Position numbers and translations under genes: made by a program
Shown: positions 9,082 to 18,002 of the stretch, one piece after another
How positions within the stretch are numbered: position 1 is the stretch's first letter
Layout: the number at the start of each line of letters is the position of its first letter
NCBI RefSeq assembly: GCF_900188185.1
Contig: NZ_FZPA01000011.1
Location: forward strand, 1 to 64,000
Direction of reading: 5' to 3'
Origin: Sphingopyxis indica
Lineage (GTDB): Bacteria > Pseudomonadota > Alphaproteobacteria > Sphingomonadales > Sphingomonadaceae
Length of the DNA stretch: 64,000 nt
The notes under the pieces: model-generated
What the model was told of the DNA's origin: nothing
Seen by the model: only the letters and a program-made list of their open reading frames with translations
Databases searched by the model: none

Positions 9082-9726
9082 ATGGACAGTATCGGGGGGG
9101 CACGGATCGCGGTCGACCAGCTCGGCTTCGCACCTGTCGACTCCATCGAGGATCAGCTGCGCGAAATCCGCCGCGAGCGCGACGCGCTGCGCCGCGAAAA
9201 CAGGGTTCTCAAGATCGCGGTCGCCGAGCTCGAGCGCGTGTCCGAACGCGACACGCTGACCCCGCTGTTCAACCGCCGCTATTTCCTGACCGCGATTCAT
9301 CAGCGCATCGCGCGCTTCGAGCGCCACGCCGAACGCGCCGCGGTGGTGTTCGCCGACGTCAACCAGCTCAAATATATCAACGACAGCCTCGGCCACGCCG
9401 CGGGCGATTTCGCGCTGCTCGAAATCGCCAACCGGCTGCTCGCCGCGATCCGCGCGACCGACGTCGCGGCGCGCATCGGCGGCGACGAATTCGGGCTGAT
9501 CCTCGACCAGTCGAGCGAGGCCGGTGCGCGTGCGCAGGTCGAACGCCTGTCCGAACTGCTCAGCGCCGGGCCCGCAATCTACGACGGGCAGGAGATCCCG
9601 CTGTCGGCCTGTTTCGGGGTCGCGATGCTCGAGGCCGACATGAGCGAATCGGACCTGCTCGCCGCCGCCGACCGCGATATGTATCGCAACAAACAGGCGC
9701 AGGAAGCGTCCGCCGGGCATCGCTGA
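9082..9726 (+). CDS. Diguanylate cyclase with N-terminal coiled coil
   Basis: A 214-residue protein with a short N-terminal segment, a charged helical coiled coil (about residues 22-55) and one GGDEF domain. The intact GGDEF signature is at residues 133-137. RATD, an inhibitory-site RxxD, lies exactly five residues before it, so product feedback is expected. It should make cyclic di-GMP from two GTP and is cytoplasmic, since no membrane segment is seen. The ATG at 9082 is preceded by GGGGACTAGG; the frame is open to 8953, but that extension looks non-coding. The input signal is unknown; dimerisation through the coiled coil is likely. Confidence 0.93.
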   Translation: MDSIGGARIAVDQLGFAPVDSIEDQLREIRRERDALRRENRVLKIAVAELERVSERDTLTPLFNRRYFLTAIHQRIARFERHAERAAVVFADVNQLKYINDSLGHAAGDFALLEIANRLLAAIRATDVAARIGGDEFGLILDQSSEAGARAQVERLSELLSAGPAIYDGQEIPLSACFGVAMLEADMSESDLLAAADRDMYRNKQAQEASAGHR

Positions 9727-9801
9727 GCCCGTTAGTTTTCAAACTAAACCGCCCGTTAACCAAAATCCGCCATGCTTGCCCGCACCGATGGGGGGTGTGG
9801 G

Positions 9802-10116
9802 ATGATGGGTTGCAACAATCCGGTCGACGAAATTCGCGGCCATATCGACGCGCTGGTCGAAAGGCTGCCGCGCGCGGCGCCGGTTCAAATCGCCGAGGGG
9901 GTCGAGGCGATTCGCCGCCTGGCGCGCGAGAGCGGCTTCGACGCGGTCGAGGTGCTGGCGCGGCAATGCGAGTCGGCGGTCGGCGCGGGACGCGATCGCG
10001 CCGCGATCCGCGTCTATCTCGACGCGATGCACGACGCGGCCTTCGTGCCCGGCCTGCTTTCGGCCTTTGCCGCCGAGGCGTGGCTTGCGTCGGTGGCAAC
10101 GCGGCTGGCGAATTAG
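9802..10116 (+). CDS. Hypothetical small helical protein
   Basis: About 104 residues, acidic and Ala-rich, predicted all-helical with no membrane segment or known motif. The ATG at 9802 follows a G-rich stretch; an ATG at 9772 is in the same frame. It lies between the diguanylate cyclase and a membrane-protein gene on the same strand. I do not recognise the family. Base composition and codon bias match its neighbours, which supports a real gene. Confidence 0.6.
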   Translation: MMGCNNPVDEIRGHIDALVERLPRAAPVQIAEGVEAIRRLARESGFDAVEVLARQCESAVGAGRDRAAIRVYLDAMHDAAFVPGLLSAFAAEAWLASVATRLAN

Positions 10117-10148
10117 CGCAGCAGCTCCAATTCGGTTAGGGCGCCCGC

Positions 10149-10715
10149 ATGGACGCGATCATGATCACGCTGGTGGCGGTGCTGCTCGCCAACGCCGACG
10201 GGCGGAGCGGCGTCTTTCTCGCGCGCCTGGCCGCCGCGCGCAACGACGCCCGCACGGTCATGGCGATCGCCCTCGCCGGCTTCGCCGCCAATGCGCTGGT
10301 CGCTGCGTCGATCGGCACGCTCGCCAACCGCACGATCGGCCAAGGAGCGATCGCGCTGATCGTCGCGGTTGCGCTGGTCGCCGCTGCGGTCGCCTTGCTC
10401 TGGTCGCGGCGGCCGCATGACGACGCCCGGCTCGTCGCCGCGCCCCTGCCGCTGCTCGCGCTGCGGATGCTGGCCGCGCAGTTCGGCGATCGCGGTTCTT
10501 TCCTGATCGCGGCGCTCGCCGCGACGAGCGGCGCGGGGCTGTGGGCGGCAGCGGGCGGGACGATCGGCTGGCTCCTCGCGCTGCTGCCCTTTCTGGCGCT
10601 CGGCCCGGCGCTCGCCGATCGGCCGCCCGCGCGGCTGCTGTGCTGGGCGAGCGCAGCGATCCTGCTGTTGTGGGGCCTGCGTTCGGCGCTGGGTGCATTC
10701 GGCCTGTTCGCATAG
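10149..10715 (+). CDS. TMEM165/Gdt1-like small membrane protein
   Basis: A 188-residue integral membrane protein with about six hydrophobic segments arranged as two similar halves. Each half carries a Gly-Asp motif near its start (ANADGRSGVFLA and AQFGDRGSFL), placed like the ExGD(K/R)(S/T) motifs of the UPF0016/TMEM165 cation transporter family. In the first half the Glu of the motif is missing and GD is replaced by ADG, so transport of manganese or calcium is only a suggestion. It starts 33 nt after the preceding small gene. Confidence 0.55.
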   Translation: MDAIMITLVAVLLANADGRSGVFLARLAAARNDARTVMAIALAGFAANALVAASIGTLANRTIGQGAIALIVAVALVAAAVALLWSRRPHDDARLVAAPLPLLALRMLAAQFGDRGSFLIAALAATSGAGLWAAAGGTIGWLLALLPFLALGPALADRPPARLLCWASAAILLLWGLRSALGAFGLFA

Positions 10716-10821
10716 GCGACTTCGTTTCATCGAATTTATCAATGATAGCGACCAAGAGCCTCCATGGGCGTTCGGCTTGGTGTCCCCCCATATGGGCGCT
10801 GCCAACGAAAGGAGTTCACCC

Positions 10822-11271
10822 ATGTCCAAGAACCAGCCCGCCGTCGCCGATGCGCTCAACGCCCTGCTCGCCGACAGCTATGCACTTTACCTCAAGACCA
10901 AAAATTATCACTGGCACGTCGAGGGGCCGCGTTTCCGCCAGCTTCACCTGCTGTTCGACGAACATGCGTCGCAGATCCTCGCGACCACCGATCTGATCGC
11001 CGAACGCGTGCGCAAGAATGGCGCGGCGACGCTGCGCTCGATCGGCGACATCGCGCGGCGCCAGTCGATCAAGGACGATGATGCGGCCAAGGTCGACGCC
11101 GACGCGATGGTCCGCAACCTCGCCGACGACAATGAAGCGCTGCTCGCGCAGATCAAGGAAACCAAGGCGGCGGCCGAAGCCGCCGGCGACATTGCGACGA
11201 GCGGCCTCGTCGACGGCTGGGCCGACGAAACCGAACAGCGCATCTGGTTCCTGAAGGCGACACTGGCGTAA
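10822..11271 (+). CDS. dps: Dps-family DNA-protecting ferritin
   Basis: A 149-residue four-helix miniferritin that binds iron, oxidises it with peroxide and protects DNA in starvation or oxidative stress. The intersubunit ferroxidase pattern is visible in NYHWHVEGPRFRQLHLLFDEHA, with the His and Asp/Glu ligands. A strong AAAGGAG precedes the ATG at 10822; the frame is open upstream, but this start fits the family. The upstream 100 bp are AT-richer than the surroundings, which fits a regulated promoter, though I see no clear operator. Confidence 0.94.
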   Translation: MSKNQPAVADALNALLADSYALYLKTKNYHWHVEGPRFRQLHLLFDEHASQILATTDLIAERVRKNGAATLRSIGDIARRQSIKDDDAAKVDADAMVRNLADDNEALLAQIKETKAAAEAAGDIATSGLVDGWADETEQRIWFLKATLA

Positions 11272-11351
11272 AGCGCGGTCGTTGCCGGTTGCGGGTGGAA
11301 GTTGCCACAATTCTCCCCTCCCGCAAGCGGGAAGGGAAGCCTATCCTTCCT

Positions 11352-11422
11352 CGTCACCCCGGACTTGATCCGGGGTCCATCGCGGCTGAAGTCGTGGATC
11401 CCGGATCAAGTCCGGGATGACG
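11352..11422. repeat. 71-bp paired palindromic repeat
   Basis: Two inverted copies of the unit seen at 114-141. The left hairpin is CCCCGGACTTGATCCGGGG and the right is CCCGGATCAAGTCCGGG, bounded by CGTCA and TGACG. It lies between the convergent dps and GST genes. Confidence 0.85.
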
Positions 11423-11471
11423 AAGAAGCGAATGATGGCTTCCCATCCCGAAGCCGCCAACCGACGCCCGC

Positions 11472-12110
11472 TCAGCCCGCCGGGTTTGCCGCTTGCATTT
11501 CGGCGATCAGCGCGCCGTCGATCGCCTTCGCACGCTTATAGGCGGCGCGCTCGCGCAGCGGTTCGACATAGGCTTCGAAGGCCGGGCGCGGAGCGATCGT
11601 GCCGAACTGCAGCCCCCAGTCGATCTGGCTGCCGACATAGACGTCGGCGGCACTGAAGCGGTCGCCCGCGACAAACGCCTTGCCGGCGACCGCGCTTTCG
11701 AGCGTGTCGAGCGCGGCGGCGAGCGAGCCGAAGCCCGCCATCCGTTGCTGGTCGATGTCGGGCTCGATGCCGAAATGCTTCGCGGTAATCGCCTGTTCGA
11801 CCGGTCCCGCGGTGAAGAAGAGCCAGCGGTAGTAATCGGCGCGCTCGGCGGGTGCGGGCGCGAGCCCGGCGCCGGGAAAGGCATCGGCCAGATAGGCGCA
11901 GATCGCGGCGCATTCGGTGACGACCCGGCCGTTGTGGACGATCGCGGGCACCTTGCCCATCGGGTTGATCGCCCGATAGGCGGCGTCCTTCATCGTCGTG
12001 CCGTAATCGAGCAGGCGCTGCTGATAGGGCGCGCCGACCTCTTCGAGCATCCAGCGGACGATCTGTCCGCGCGACATCGGGTTGGTATAGAAAATCAGCT
12101 CGTCGGCCAT
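11472..12110 (-). CDS. Glutathione S-transferase family protein
   Basis: A 212-residue cytosolic protein with an N-terminal thioredoxin-like domain (YTNPMSRGQIVRWMLEEVG, then NPMGKVPAIVHNG with the cis-Pro, and VVTECAAICAYLAD, the glutathione-contacting Glu-Cys block). A C-terminal all-helical domain has AGDRFSAADVYVGSQI, the N-capping box region. It should conjugate or reduce with glutathione; the substrate is unknown. GGGAGA precedes the ATG. It is divergent from the CinA-like gene. Confidence 0.9.
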   Translation of the reverse strand: MADELIFYTNPMSRGQIVRWMLEEVGAPYQQRLLDYGTTMKDAAYRAINPMGKVPAIVHNGRVVTECAAICAYLADAFPGAGLAPAPAERADYYRWLFFTAGPVEQAITAKHFGIEPDIDQQRMAGFGSLAAALDTLESAVAGKAFVAGDRFSAADVYVGSQIDWGLQFGTIAPRPAFEAYVEPLRERAAYKRAKAIDGALIAEMQAANPAG

Positions 12111-12214
12111 CGCTCGTCTCCCTTGGTTGCGAATCGCGTGATGGGAACATATCAGGAACGATCTTTGCGTTCCAGCGGGCTTGTTTTGTCATCATGGGCC
12201 GGTAAGGCAAAGCG

Positions 12215-12976
12215 ATGAGCGACGAACGCATCTGGACCGCCGCCGTGCTGGTGATCGGCGACGAGATTCTCTCGGGCCGCACGCAGGACAAGAATGTCGC
12301 GCAGATCGCGACCTGGCTCGACGTGCAGGGCATCCGCCTGCGCGAAGTGCGAATCGTCCCCGATGTCGAGCGAGAGATCATCGACGCGCTGAACGCGCTG
12401 CGCGCGCGCTACGACTATGTCTTCACCACCGGCGGCATCGGCCCGACGCACGACGACATCACCGTCGATGCGGTCGCGAAGGCGCTCGGCGTCGGCGTGG
12501 TGATCCATCCCGACGCGCGCGCGATCCTCGAGCGCTATTACCGCGCGCGCGGCAGCGAGCTCACCGAGGCGCGGCTGCGCATGGCGCGCGTCCCCGACGG
12601 CGCCGAGCTGATTCCCAACCGCATGTCGGGCGCGCCGGGCATCCGGCTCGGCAATCTCTTCCTGATGGCGGGGGTGCCGCACATTACAGCCGGGATGCTC
12701 GACGCGCTGACCGGTCAGCTCGAGGGCGGGGCGCCGCTCGTCGCGCGCACGATCGGCGCCTGGGCGCCCGAAAGCGAGATCGCCGACCTGCTACGCCAGG
12801 CCGAAAAGGATCACGCGGGGGTCGCGATCGGCAGCTATCCCTTTTTCCGCGACGGGCGCACCGGCGCCAATTTCGTCTTTCGCTCGACCGAGGCGGCAGC
12901 AGTCGAGGCCTGCGTCGCGGCGGTTTCGGCGGGGCTCGAGGCCGCGGGCTATGCAGTGACCGACGGCGGCATCTGA
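12215..12976 (+). CDS. CinA N-terminal type molybdopterin-binding-fold protein
   Basis: A 253-residue protein matching the N-terminal (COG1058) half of CinA: VLVIGDEILSGRTQDKN, FTTGGIGPTHDDITVDA and LFLMAGVPHI. This half has a molybdopterin-binding fold; in full-length CinA it acts as a nucleotide pyrophosphatase. The C-terminal PncC deamidase half is absent, as is common in alphaproteobacteria where it is a separate gene. Its last 28 bp overlap the 3' end of the convergent MFS gene. Confidence 0.9.
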   Translation: MSDERIWTAAVLVIGDEILSGRTQDKNVAQIATWLDVQGIRLREVRIVPDVEREIIDALNALRARYDYVFTTGGIGPTHDDITVDAVAKALGVGVVIHPDARAILERYYRARGSELTEARLRMARVPDGAELIPNRMSGAPGIRLGNLFLMAGVPHITAGMLDALTGQLEGGAPLVARTIGAWAPESEIADLLRQAEKDHAGVAIGSYPFFRDGRTGANFVFRSTEAAAVEACVAAVSAGLEAAGYAVTDGGI

Positions 12977-14202
12977 TCGGGCAGGTCGTCGCCCGCCGAG
13001 CGCGTGACGCGCGGCAGGCGGCGCAGGAACGCCATCGCGAGCAGCCCGAAGAGCGCAGCAACGATGAAGGCGGCCCCTGGGAAATGCACCGGCGCGCGCG
13101 TGCCGGTGAACCACGCCATCGTACCGGTGAGCAGTGCGGGCGCGGCGATCTGTCCCAGTCCCATCGTCATCGCGGTGATCCCCTGCACCTCGCCCTGCAT
13201 GTCGGCGCCCGCGCGGCGCGACATCATCGCCATCAGCGACGGCTGCACCGGCGACTGGAAGGCGACGGGGATCAGCAACAGGAAAGCGCCCCACGTCGTG
13301 CGCACGAAGGCGAAGCCGACGAAAATCGCGACCGCGACCGCAAGCCCGATCGTCGCCGCATCACGCTCGCCGAAGCGCGCGACCATCGGCCCGACGACAA
13401 AGGTCTGGCCGAGCGCGATCGCCACGCCGACGAAAGCGAGGCTCGCGCCGATCATCGCCGGCGACCAGCCGAGCTGCGCAATGCAGTAAAAGCTCCACGT
13501 CATCGGATAGACAAGGCTCGCGATCTGCCACAGCAGCAGCACCCCCGCGACCCCGCCCATACCCGGCAACCGCCGCATCGTCGCCCACGCGCCGAGCGGG
13601 TTGGCGCGCCGCCAGTCGAAGGCGCGGCGCTTCGCCGCGGGCAGCGTTTCGGGAAAGACGAAGGCGCCATAGGCCATGTTCGCCGCCGCGAGCAGCGCCG
13701 CCGCGACGAAAGGCGCGCGCGGCCCGACCTCACCCAGAAAGCCGCCGATCGCCGGGCCGACGACGAAACCCACGCCAAAAGCCGCGCCGACGAAGCCGAA
13801 GTTGCGCGCGCGCTCCGCAGGCCGCGTGACGTCGGCGATGGCGGCCTGCGCCGCAGCAAAGCTGCCGCCGAACAGGCCCGACAGCGCTCTCGCAATGAAC
13901 AGCCAGGGCACGGTGTCGACGACGACGAGCAGCGCATAGTCCGCGGCGAGTCCGGCGAGCGAGAGCAGCAGCACGCGGCGGCGCCCGATATGGTCGGAGA
14001 GATTGCCGAGCAACGGCGAGGCGAGGAAGGTCGCGAGCGCCATCACCAGCCCGATCCACGCGCCGACCTCGATCGCGGGAGCGAGCGCGATGCGCCCGAC
14101 CTCCATCACCAGCTGCGGCAGCACCGGCATGATGATGCCGAAGCCGATGGCGTCGATGAAAATCGTCGCAACGATGAAGGGGATGGTGCGCGATGCGGTC
14201 AT
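12949..14202 (-). CDS. TetA-like MFS drug/proton antiporter
   Basis: A 417-residue inner-membrane transporter with about 12 membrane segments. The cytoplasmic loop motif [15 protein letters not shown], and motif C-like glycines in [22 protein letters not shown] are those of the TetA/DHA1 exporters. It probably exports a drug or metabolite by proton antiport. The chromosomal setting without a tetR neighbour argues against a dedicated tetracycline resistance gene. It is convergent with, and overlaps, the CinA-like gene. Confidence 0.88.
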   Translation of the reverse strand: MTASRTIPFIVATIFIDAIGFGIIMPVLPQLVMEVGRIALAPAIEVGAWIGLVMALATFLASPLLGNLSDHIGRRRVLLLSLAGLAADYALLVVVDTVPWLFIARALSGLFGGSFAAAQAAIADVTRPAERARNFGFVGAAFGVGFVVGPAIGGFLGEVGPRAPFVAAALLAAANMAYGAFVFPETLPAAKRRAFDWRRANPLGAWATMRRLPGMGGVAGVLLLWQIASLVYPMTWSFYCIAQLGWSPAMIGASLAFVGVAIALGQTFVVGPMVARFGERDAATIGLAVAVAIFVGFAFVRTTWGAFLLLIPVAFQSPVQPSLMAMMSRRAGADMQGEVQGITAMTMGLGQIAAPALLTGTMAWFTGTRAPVHFPGAAFIVAALFGLLAMAFLRRLPRVTRSAGDDLPDQMPPSVTA

Positions 14203-14314
14203 GCTGCGGCCCGTTCGGCCGAAATCGGGCAGGCTGCAAGATGTTTCGGCGGTTTCAAGATTTTCCCTTTCTTCGCGCGACCGATACGCGGTCCATGCGC
14301 TATGGAGGATGACG

Positions 14315-15079
14315 ATGCGGATCAGTGCTTTCCTCGACTATCGTTTCCCCGAACCCGCCGACGTCATGGTGCAGGTCGAAGCCGCAACGCTTGCCGACCA
14401 GCGGGTGCGCGATGCGTCGCTCGATACGGGCGAAACGCCCGTGCTCGCCCGTATCGCGGCGCTCGAAGGCGTCGGCGAACGCATCTGGCTGCGCCCCGCC
14501 GACCGGCTGACGCTGCGTTATGCCGCGACGGTCGAGGTGGCGCGCGGGCGCCCCGACTATCGCGCCCGCGCCGCGGTGCCGCTGCCGCGGCTGCCCGCCG
14601 ATGCCGTGCCCTATCTCAACGAATCGCGCTACTGCCCGTCGAATCGGCTCGACGCCTTTGCAACGGAGCGCTTCGGCGCACTGACCGGCGGCGCGAAGGT
14701 TGCGGCGATGGCCGACTGGATCGCGGCGCATTTCACCTATGCCGCGGGCATCAGCGATGCCGGCACGACGGCGCTCGACAGCCTAGCACTGCGCAGCGGC
14801 GTGTGCCGCGACTATGCGCATGTGCTGATCGCGCTCGCCCGCGCCGCCGAAATCCCGGCGCGCATCGCCAGCGCCTATGCGCCGCACGTCGAGCCGCAGG
14901 ATTTCCACGCGGTCGCTGAGGTCTATCTGGAGGGCGGCTGGCACCTCGTCGACCCGACGGGCATGGCGCGCGCGAACGAGATGGCGCTGATCGGCGTCGG
15001 CCGCGACGCGACCGACATCAGCTTCCTGACCGCCTATGGCACGGCGGAGCTGATTGATCAGCGCGTGACGGTGGAATAG
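14315..15079 (+). CDS. Transglutaminase-like cysteine protease-fold protein
   Basis: A 254-residue protein with a transglutaminase-like core. The catalytic triad is visible: Cys164 in SGVCRDYAH, His198 in DFHAVAEVYL and Asp213 in HLVDPTG. The N-terminal 100 residues are a beta-rich domain typical of bacterial transglutaminase-like proteins. I chose the ATG at 14315 because GGAGG lies 6 nt before it; the ATG at 14309 directly abuts that ribosome-binding site. It probably acts as a peptidase or peptide cross-linker. It is the last core gene before the integrated element. Confidence 0.88.
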   Translation: MRISAFLDYRFPEPADVMVQVEAATLADQRVRDASLDTGETPVLARIAALEGVGERIWLRPADRLTLRYAATVEVARGRPDYRARAAVPLPRLPADAVPYLNESRYCPSNRLDAFATERFGALTGGAKVAAMADWIAAHFTYAAGISDAGTTALDSLALRSGVCRDYAHVLIALARAAEIPARIASAYAPHVEPQDFHAVAEVYLEGGWHLVDPTGMARANEMALIGVGRDATDISFLTAYGTAELIDQRVTVE

Positions 15080-15084
15080 AAAAC

Positions 15085-15106
15085 TGGAGCGGGTGAAGGT
15101 ATTCCA
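15085..15106 (-). other. Left attachment-site remnant (tRNA-Gly 3' end)
   Basis: On the minus strand this reads GAATACCTTCACCCGCTCCA, identical at 18 of 20 positions to the 3' end of the tRNA-Gly(GCC) fragment at 39926-39970, including CCA. It lies six bases after the transglutaminase stop and just before the integrase region, so it is the likely attL of the first element, slightly decayed. Confidence 0.7.
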
Positions 15107-15138
15107 ATAAACCACTACAATTGTTCACTATTTTTTGT

Positions 15139-15144
15139 TATAAT
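15139..15144 (+). promoter_or_regulatory. Candidate -10 element for the first integrase
   Basis: A perfect TATAAT in an AT-rich patch about 87 nt upstream of the integrase ATG. The best -35 at 17-18 nt spacing (TACAAT or CTACAA) is weak. The paired integrase-site repeats lie between it and the gene, which would allow autoregulation. Confidence 0.35.
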
Positions 15145-15147
15145 AGC

Positions 15148-15216
15148 CTACACAGAACCTGCACAGGCACGGGGAATCAATCACTTACCCTGCTATTCTG
15201 CACAGTTTCTGCACAG
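15148..15216 (+). promoter_or_regulatory. Paired CTRCACAG direct repeats (integrase arm sites, left)
   Basis: CTACACAG at 15148 and CTGCACAG at 15159, then CTGCACAG at 15198 and again at 15209. Within each pair the spacing is 11 bp, about one helical turn, and all share one orientation. The same pair recurs at 39850 and 39861 at the far end of the element. This layout fits arm-type binding sites of a tyrosine integrase. Confidence 0.65.
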
Positions 15217-15230
15217 TAGGAAGCAGGGAA

Positions 15231-16526
15231 ATGAGTTTCATCCTCGATAAAGAGCAGGTCAAGCCGGGCCTCATTATCTTCCGACGTGGCGATGTCGGGC
15301 ACGACAACTACTATTGCCGGGTCAGAATCCAGAACGAGGACCGCTACAAGACAATCTCGCTCCGCACGGCTGACAGGCAGGCGGCGCGTGACCGAGCACT
15401 GGACGAATATGCTGATATCCGGTTTCGGGTGAAACACGACGTTCCAGTATTCAATCGCCCCTTCTCGCAGGTGGCGGAGGAATACGCCGATGCCCAGCAG
15501 CGTCGCGCCAACGCAGGGGAAGTCAGTAAAGCCCGCTCACGAAATATCAGAAGCAAGATCGACGGCCCGCTCAAGGCTTATGTCGGCAGCACACAGATTC
15601 ATCTGGTGACGCAGGAGCGCTGGGCCGACTATCCGCTGTGGCGACGGGAAAACGGCGAAGGCCGTCGCAAAGGCGTCATCAGCGATTCAACCATCCGTAT
15701 TGAGATGACCATTTTCGCTGCGATTATGAATTTCGCTATCAGCAAGCGGTATGTGCCCGCGCACCACCGCTTTGAAGGTATGCCAAAGCTGAAATCCAAC
15801 CGGCGCGACGAGTTCACGCTTGAGGAATACCGCAAGCTGCACACGAAGGGGCGCAAATGGATGAAAGAGGCGACCACGCCGCAGGGCGTCTGGTATCGTC
15901 AAATCTGCTACAATTTCATCCTCATCATGTGCAACACAGGGATGCGCCCGCCCGAGGCAAAGAACCTGCGCTGGCGGGACATCACCACTGCCAAGGACAA
16001 GGACGGGCAGGAAATCCTTGTCCTCTACGTTCAGGGCAAGGGTAAAACCCGCAAACTGATCGCTCCAATCAGCGTCGGAAAGTATCTTGATCGCGTCCGG
16101 GAGCTATCCAAGGCGACCAAGCAGGACGATCATGTATTCACCATCATCAACGGCAAACCTGCCAAATGGCTCTACCGTGATACTGTCGAAGAACTGCTTA
16201 AATGCACTGACCTTCGCGAGGGGCCGAGCGGCATTCCCCGCACGACCTATTGTTTCCGTCATACCTACGCCACCCTGCGACTGTCCGCAGGTGTCGATGT
16301 TTATATCCTCGCCCAGCAGATGGGCACGTCAGTCAAAATGATCGAACAGCACTATGGGCATGTGAACACCATCAAGCACGCCGACCGCGTGTTGATGGGC
16401 ATTGGCGGATGGGACGCCATGCACAATGAAATGAACGAGGAGATCGACAAGCTGGAAGCCAAGGCGAAAGCTGTTGAGTCCATCAAGGCCAAGCAGACGG
16501 ATAAACCGTCGCGGCCCAAACGCTAG
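15231..16526 (+). CDS. int: Tyrosine recombinase / integrase of the first element
   Basis: A 431-residue site-specific recombinase. An N-terminal arm-binding region is followed by a SAM-like core-binding domain (residues about 75-200) and the catalytic domain. That domain shows the Arg in NTGMRPPEAKNLRW (near residue 240), the RHTY block in CFRHTYATLRL and the nucleophile Tyr in IEQHYGH. It should integrate and excise the element at the tRNA-Gly 3' end 125 bp upstream. The ATG is preceded by AGGAAGCAGGG. The first residues (RRGDVGHDNYYCRVRI) resemble integrases of sphingomonad and other alphaproteobacterial islands. Confidence 0.93.
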   Translation: MSFILDKEQVKPGLIIFRRGDVGHDNYYCRVRIQNEDRYKTISLRTADRQAARDRALDEYADIRFRVKHDVPVFNRPFSQVAEEYADAQQRRANAGEVSKARSRNIRSKIDGPLKAYVGSTQIHLVTQERWADYPLWRRENGEGRRKGVISDSTIRIEMTIFAAIMNFAISKRYVPAHHRFEGMPKLKSNRRDEFTLEEYRKLHTKGRKWMKEATTPQGVWYRQICYNFILIMCNTGMRPPEAKNLRWRDITTAKDKDGQEILVLYVQGKGKTRKLIAPISVGKYLDRVRELSKATKQDDHVFTIINGKPAKWLYRDTVEELLKCTDLREGPSGIPRTTYCFRHTYATLRLSAGVDVYILAQQMGTSVKMIEQHYGHVNTIKHADRVLMGIGGWDAMHNEMNEEIDKLEAKAKAVESIKAKQTDKPSRPKR

Positions 16527-16647
16527 GCGGGTATCGAACCAGCAACCGGGTCCGGTTGCCGATGCTTCAAGCCTTGCGTTCTGCCGGATTCACAATGCGC
16601 CGCTGGCGCTTCTCGATTGTGAACCGGCTGGCGGTTTGGGGAATCAA

Positions 16648-16669
16648 GCCGTGTCGAGTTCGACACGGC
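16648..16669. repeat. Perfect 22-bp palindrome after the integrase gene
   Basis: Ten-base arms GCCGTGTCGA and TCGACACGGC around a GT centre. It lies about 120 nt past the integrase stop in a stretch (16527-16810) with no convincing gene. It could act as a hairpin terminator without a U-tract or as a protein-binding site. Confidence 0.6.
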
Positions 16670-16810
16670 CCCCATGCCGCCTTTCTGCCTGCCCGTTGCC
16701 GCTGGCAATCTTGAGGGCAGGACTGTTGCCTCAGCCGCTGGCGAAACAGAGGCAATAGGTTGAAGGTCCGCTACACGGACAAATCCTCGCTTACGTTACG
16801 CTCCGAAGAA

Positions 16811-17188
16811 TTATTGGCTGACGTGCCCACGATAATGGCCGCTACTGGTGTGAACGCAGACCCCCGGATAGCAAGCTGCCATCGAAGTTCCAGATTTAAG
16901 AACCCAAGCTGTTTCAATGGCGCATGGACGCTTTTCTGTGAGGTTTTCAATCTCGACGGTTTGCACCCTGTTGGCGGTATCGGTGAACTCGACCAATATC
17001 TCGCCCTCGTTCAAGTCGAAATGGCGATGAAGCAGGGTTATGCCAAACCGTGAAAGCTTGCCATGCTTTTCAAGAACATCCCTCAATTCTTCCATACATT
17101 TGTGATCGCTAACATTCAGGGGATCGATATCATCAATGTGCGGAAGCGCGTTGAACTCTTCTGCCGACATGGATTGTATTGACCGCAC
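16811..17188 (-). CDS. Hypothetical protein (125 residues)
   Basis: A mixed alpha/beta protein with the block RFGITLLHRHFDLNEGEILVEFTD, which I have seen in uncharacterised proteins of mobile elements but cannot name. The C-terminus is rich in Cys and His (ACYPGVCVHTSSGHYRGH). A GTG at 17188 with GGAG 8 nt upstream is the best start; an ATG at 17170 lacks a ribosome-binding site. It is divergent from the gene at 17250, so the two may share a control region. Confidence 0.6.
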   Translation of the reverse strand: MRSIQSMSAEEFNALPHIDDIDPLNVSDHKCMEELRDVLEKHGKLSRFGITLLHRHFDLNEGEILVEFTDTANRVQTVEIENLTEKRPCAIETAWVLKSGTSMAACYPGVCVHTSSGHYRGHVSQ

Positions 17189-17249
17189 GGTCTCGACTCC
17201 CGTAAATTTTGATAAGGTCTACCGTTCTTCCCAAGAAGGAGCAACACAC

Positions 17250-17600
17250 ATGACGGCATCGGGTGCACTAGCAACCATTGGACAGAGCTGGCGGGACGAA
17301 CTGCGTAAAACGACTCTCACACCGAACCAGCTACCAGCTCCTGACGAAGATGCCGGATATGCTTATTTCGAGCAACTTAAGAGCAAGGTTATTCCAGGCT
17401 GCATTCCGGGCGCGGTGAATGCCGGATCGAACGAAATCATACTGGACGCACCACTTGGAGCCATCCAATCCCAAGCCTTTGAGGGTTTCTTGGAATGGGC
17501 ACGTTCGCAAGACATGGAAGCCCGATTTGGTGGTATCGTAAGGGCAGAAAGCGATACTGCGGATTGCCGCGCCGTAATTCGACTGACCGTTGATATCTGA
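17250..17600 (+). CDS. Hypothetical protein (116 residues)
   Basis: A soluble mixed protein with no motif that I recognise; no membrane segment or signal peptide. AAGAAGGAG lies about 9 nt before the ATG at 17250, which is a convincing start although the frame is open upstream. It is divergent from the 125-residue protein gene with 61 bp between them. Confidence 0.6.
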   Translation: MTASGALATIGQSWRDELRKTTLTPNQLPAPDEDAGYAYFEQLKSKVIPGCIPGAVNAGSNEIILDAPLGAIQSQAFEGFLEWARSQDMEARFGGIVRAESDTADCRAVIRLTVDI

Positions 17601-18002
17601 ATCAGCATGTTCGCGGAAATTGCCTTCACTCTGCATCGCCGCCGTTGCTGACACAGCGCGAGGCGCTCTGAATATCTACGCAGCTTTCTCTTGAGGGCGA
17701 AAATCGTTCCATCGCCGTAGGCGCCGCATAGCCACTTTACGGTAGCATCCTCCGTCAAAGCCTTTGCTCCACAATCCGGCTGCATCCGTGACCATTGCGG
17801 AAAAAGAGTCCGCAGATCGCTCCGCTTGGAATTGATCGCCCTCACATCATTGACGCGACATTTGCGCCGGGCGCTTTGCCGTCAATGGTCTGCCCGCACC
17901 ACCCCTTCGGGCCGTGTTGGCCATGACAGCCGCAGCTCGATCCCGCCGCTTCCGGGTCCGCGTCCTTCGGGACGATCAACCCCAATCCATAGGAGCGAAA
18001 AC
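17601..18002. other. 400-bp stretch without a convincing gene
   Basis: On the minus strand a frame from 17845 reads about 70 plausible residues (MRAINSKRSDLRTLFPQW...) and then runs on antisense to the gene at 17250-17600. This may be the remnant of a broken gene. No promoter or hairpin stands out except a ribosome-binding site (AGGAG) just before 18003. Confidence 0.4.

Noticed and set aside
12181-14919. A 912-codon open frame on the plus strand
   Set aside because: It spans the CinA-like gene in another frame, runs antisense to the MFS gene and overlaps the transglutaminase gene in a third frame. Its translation is highly charged low-complexity sequence.
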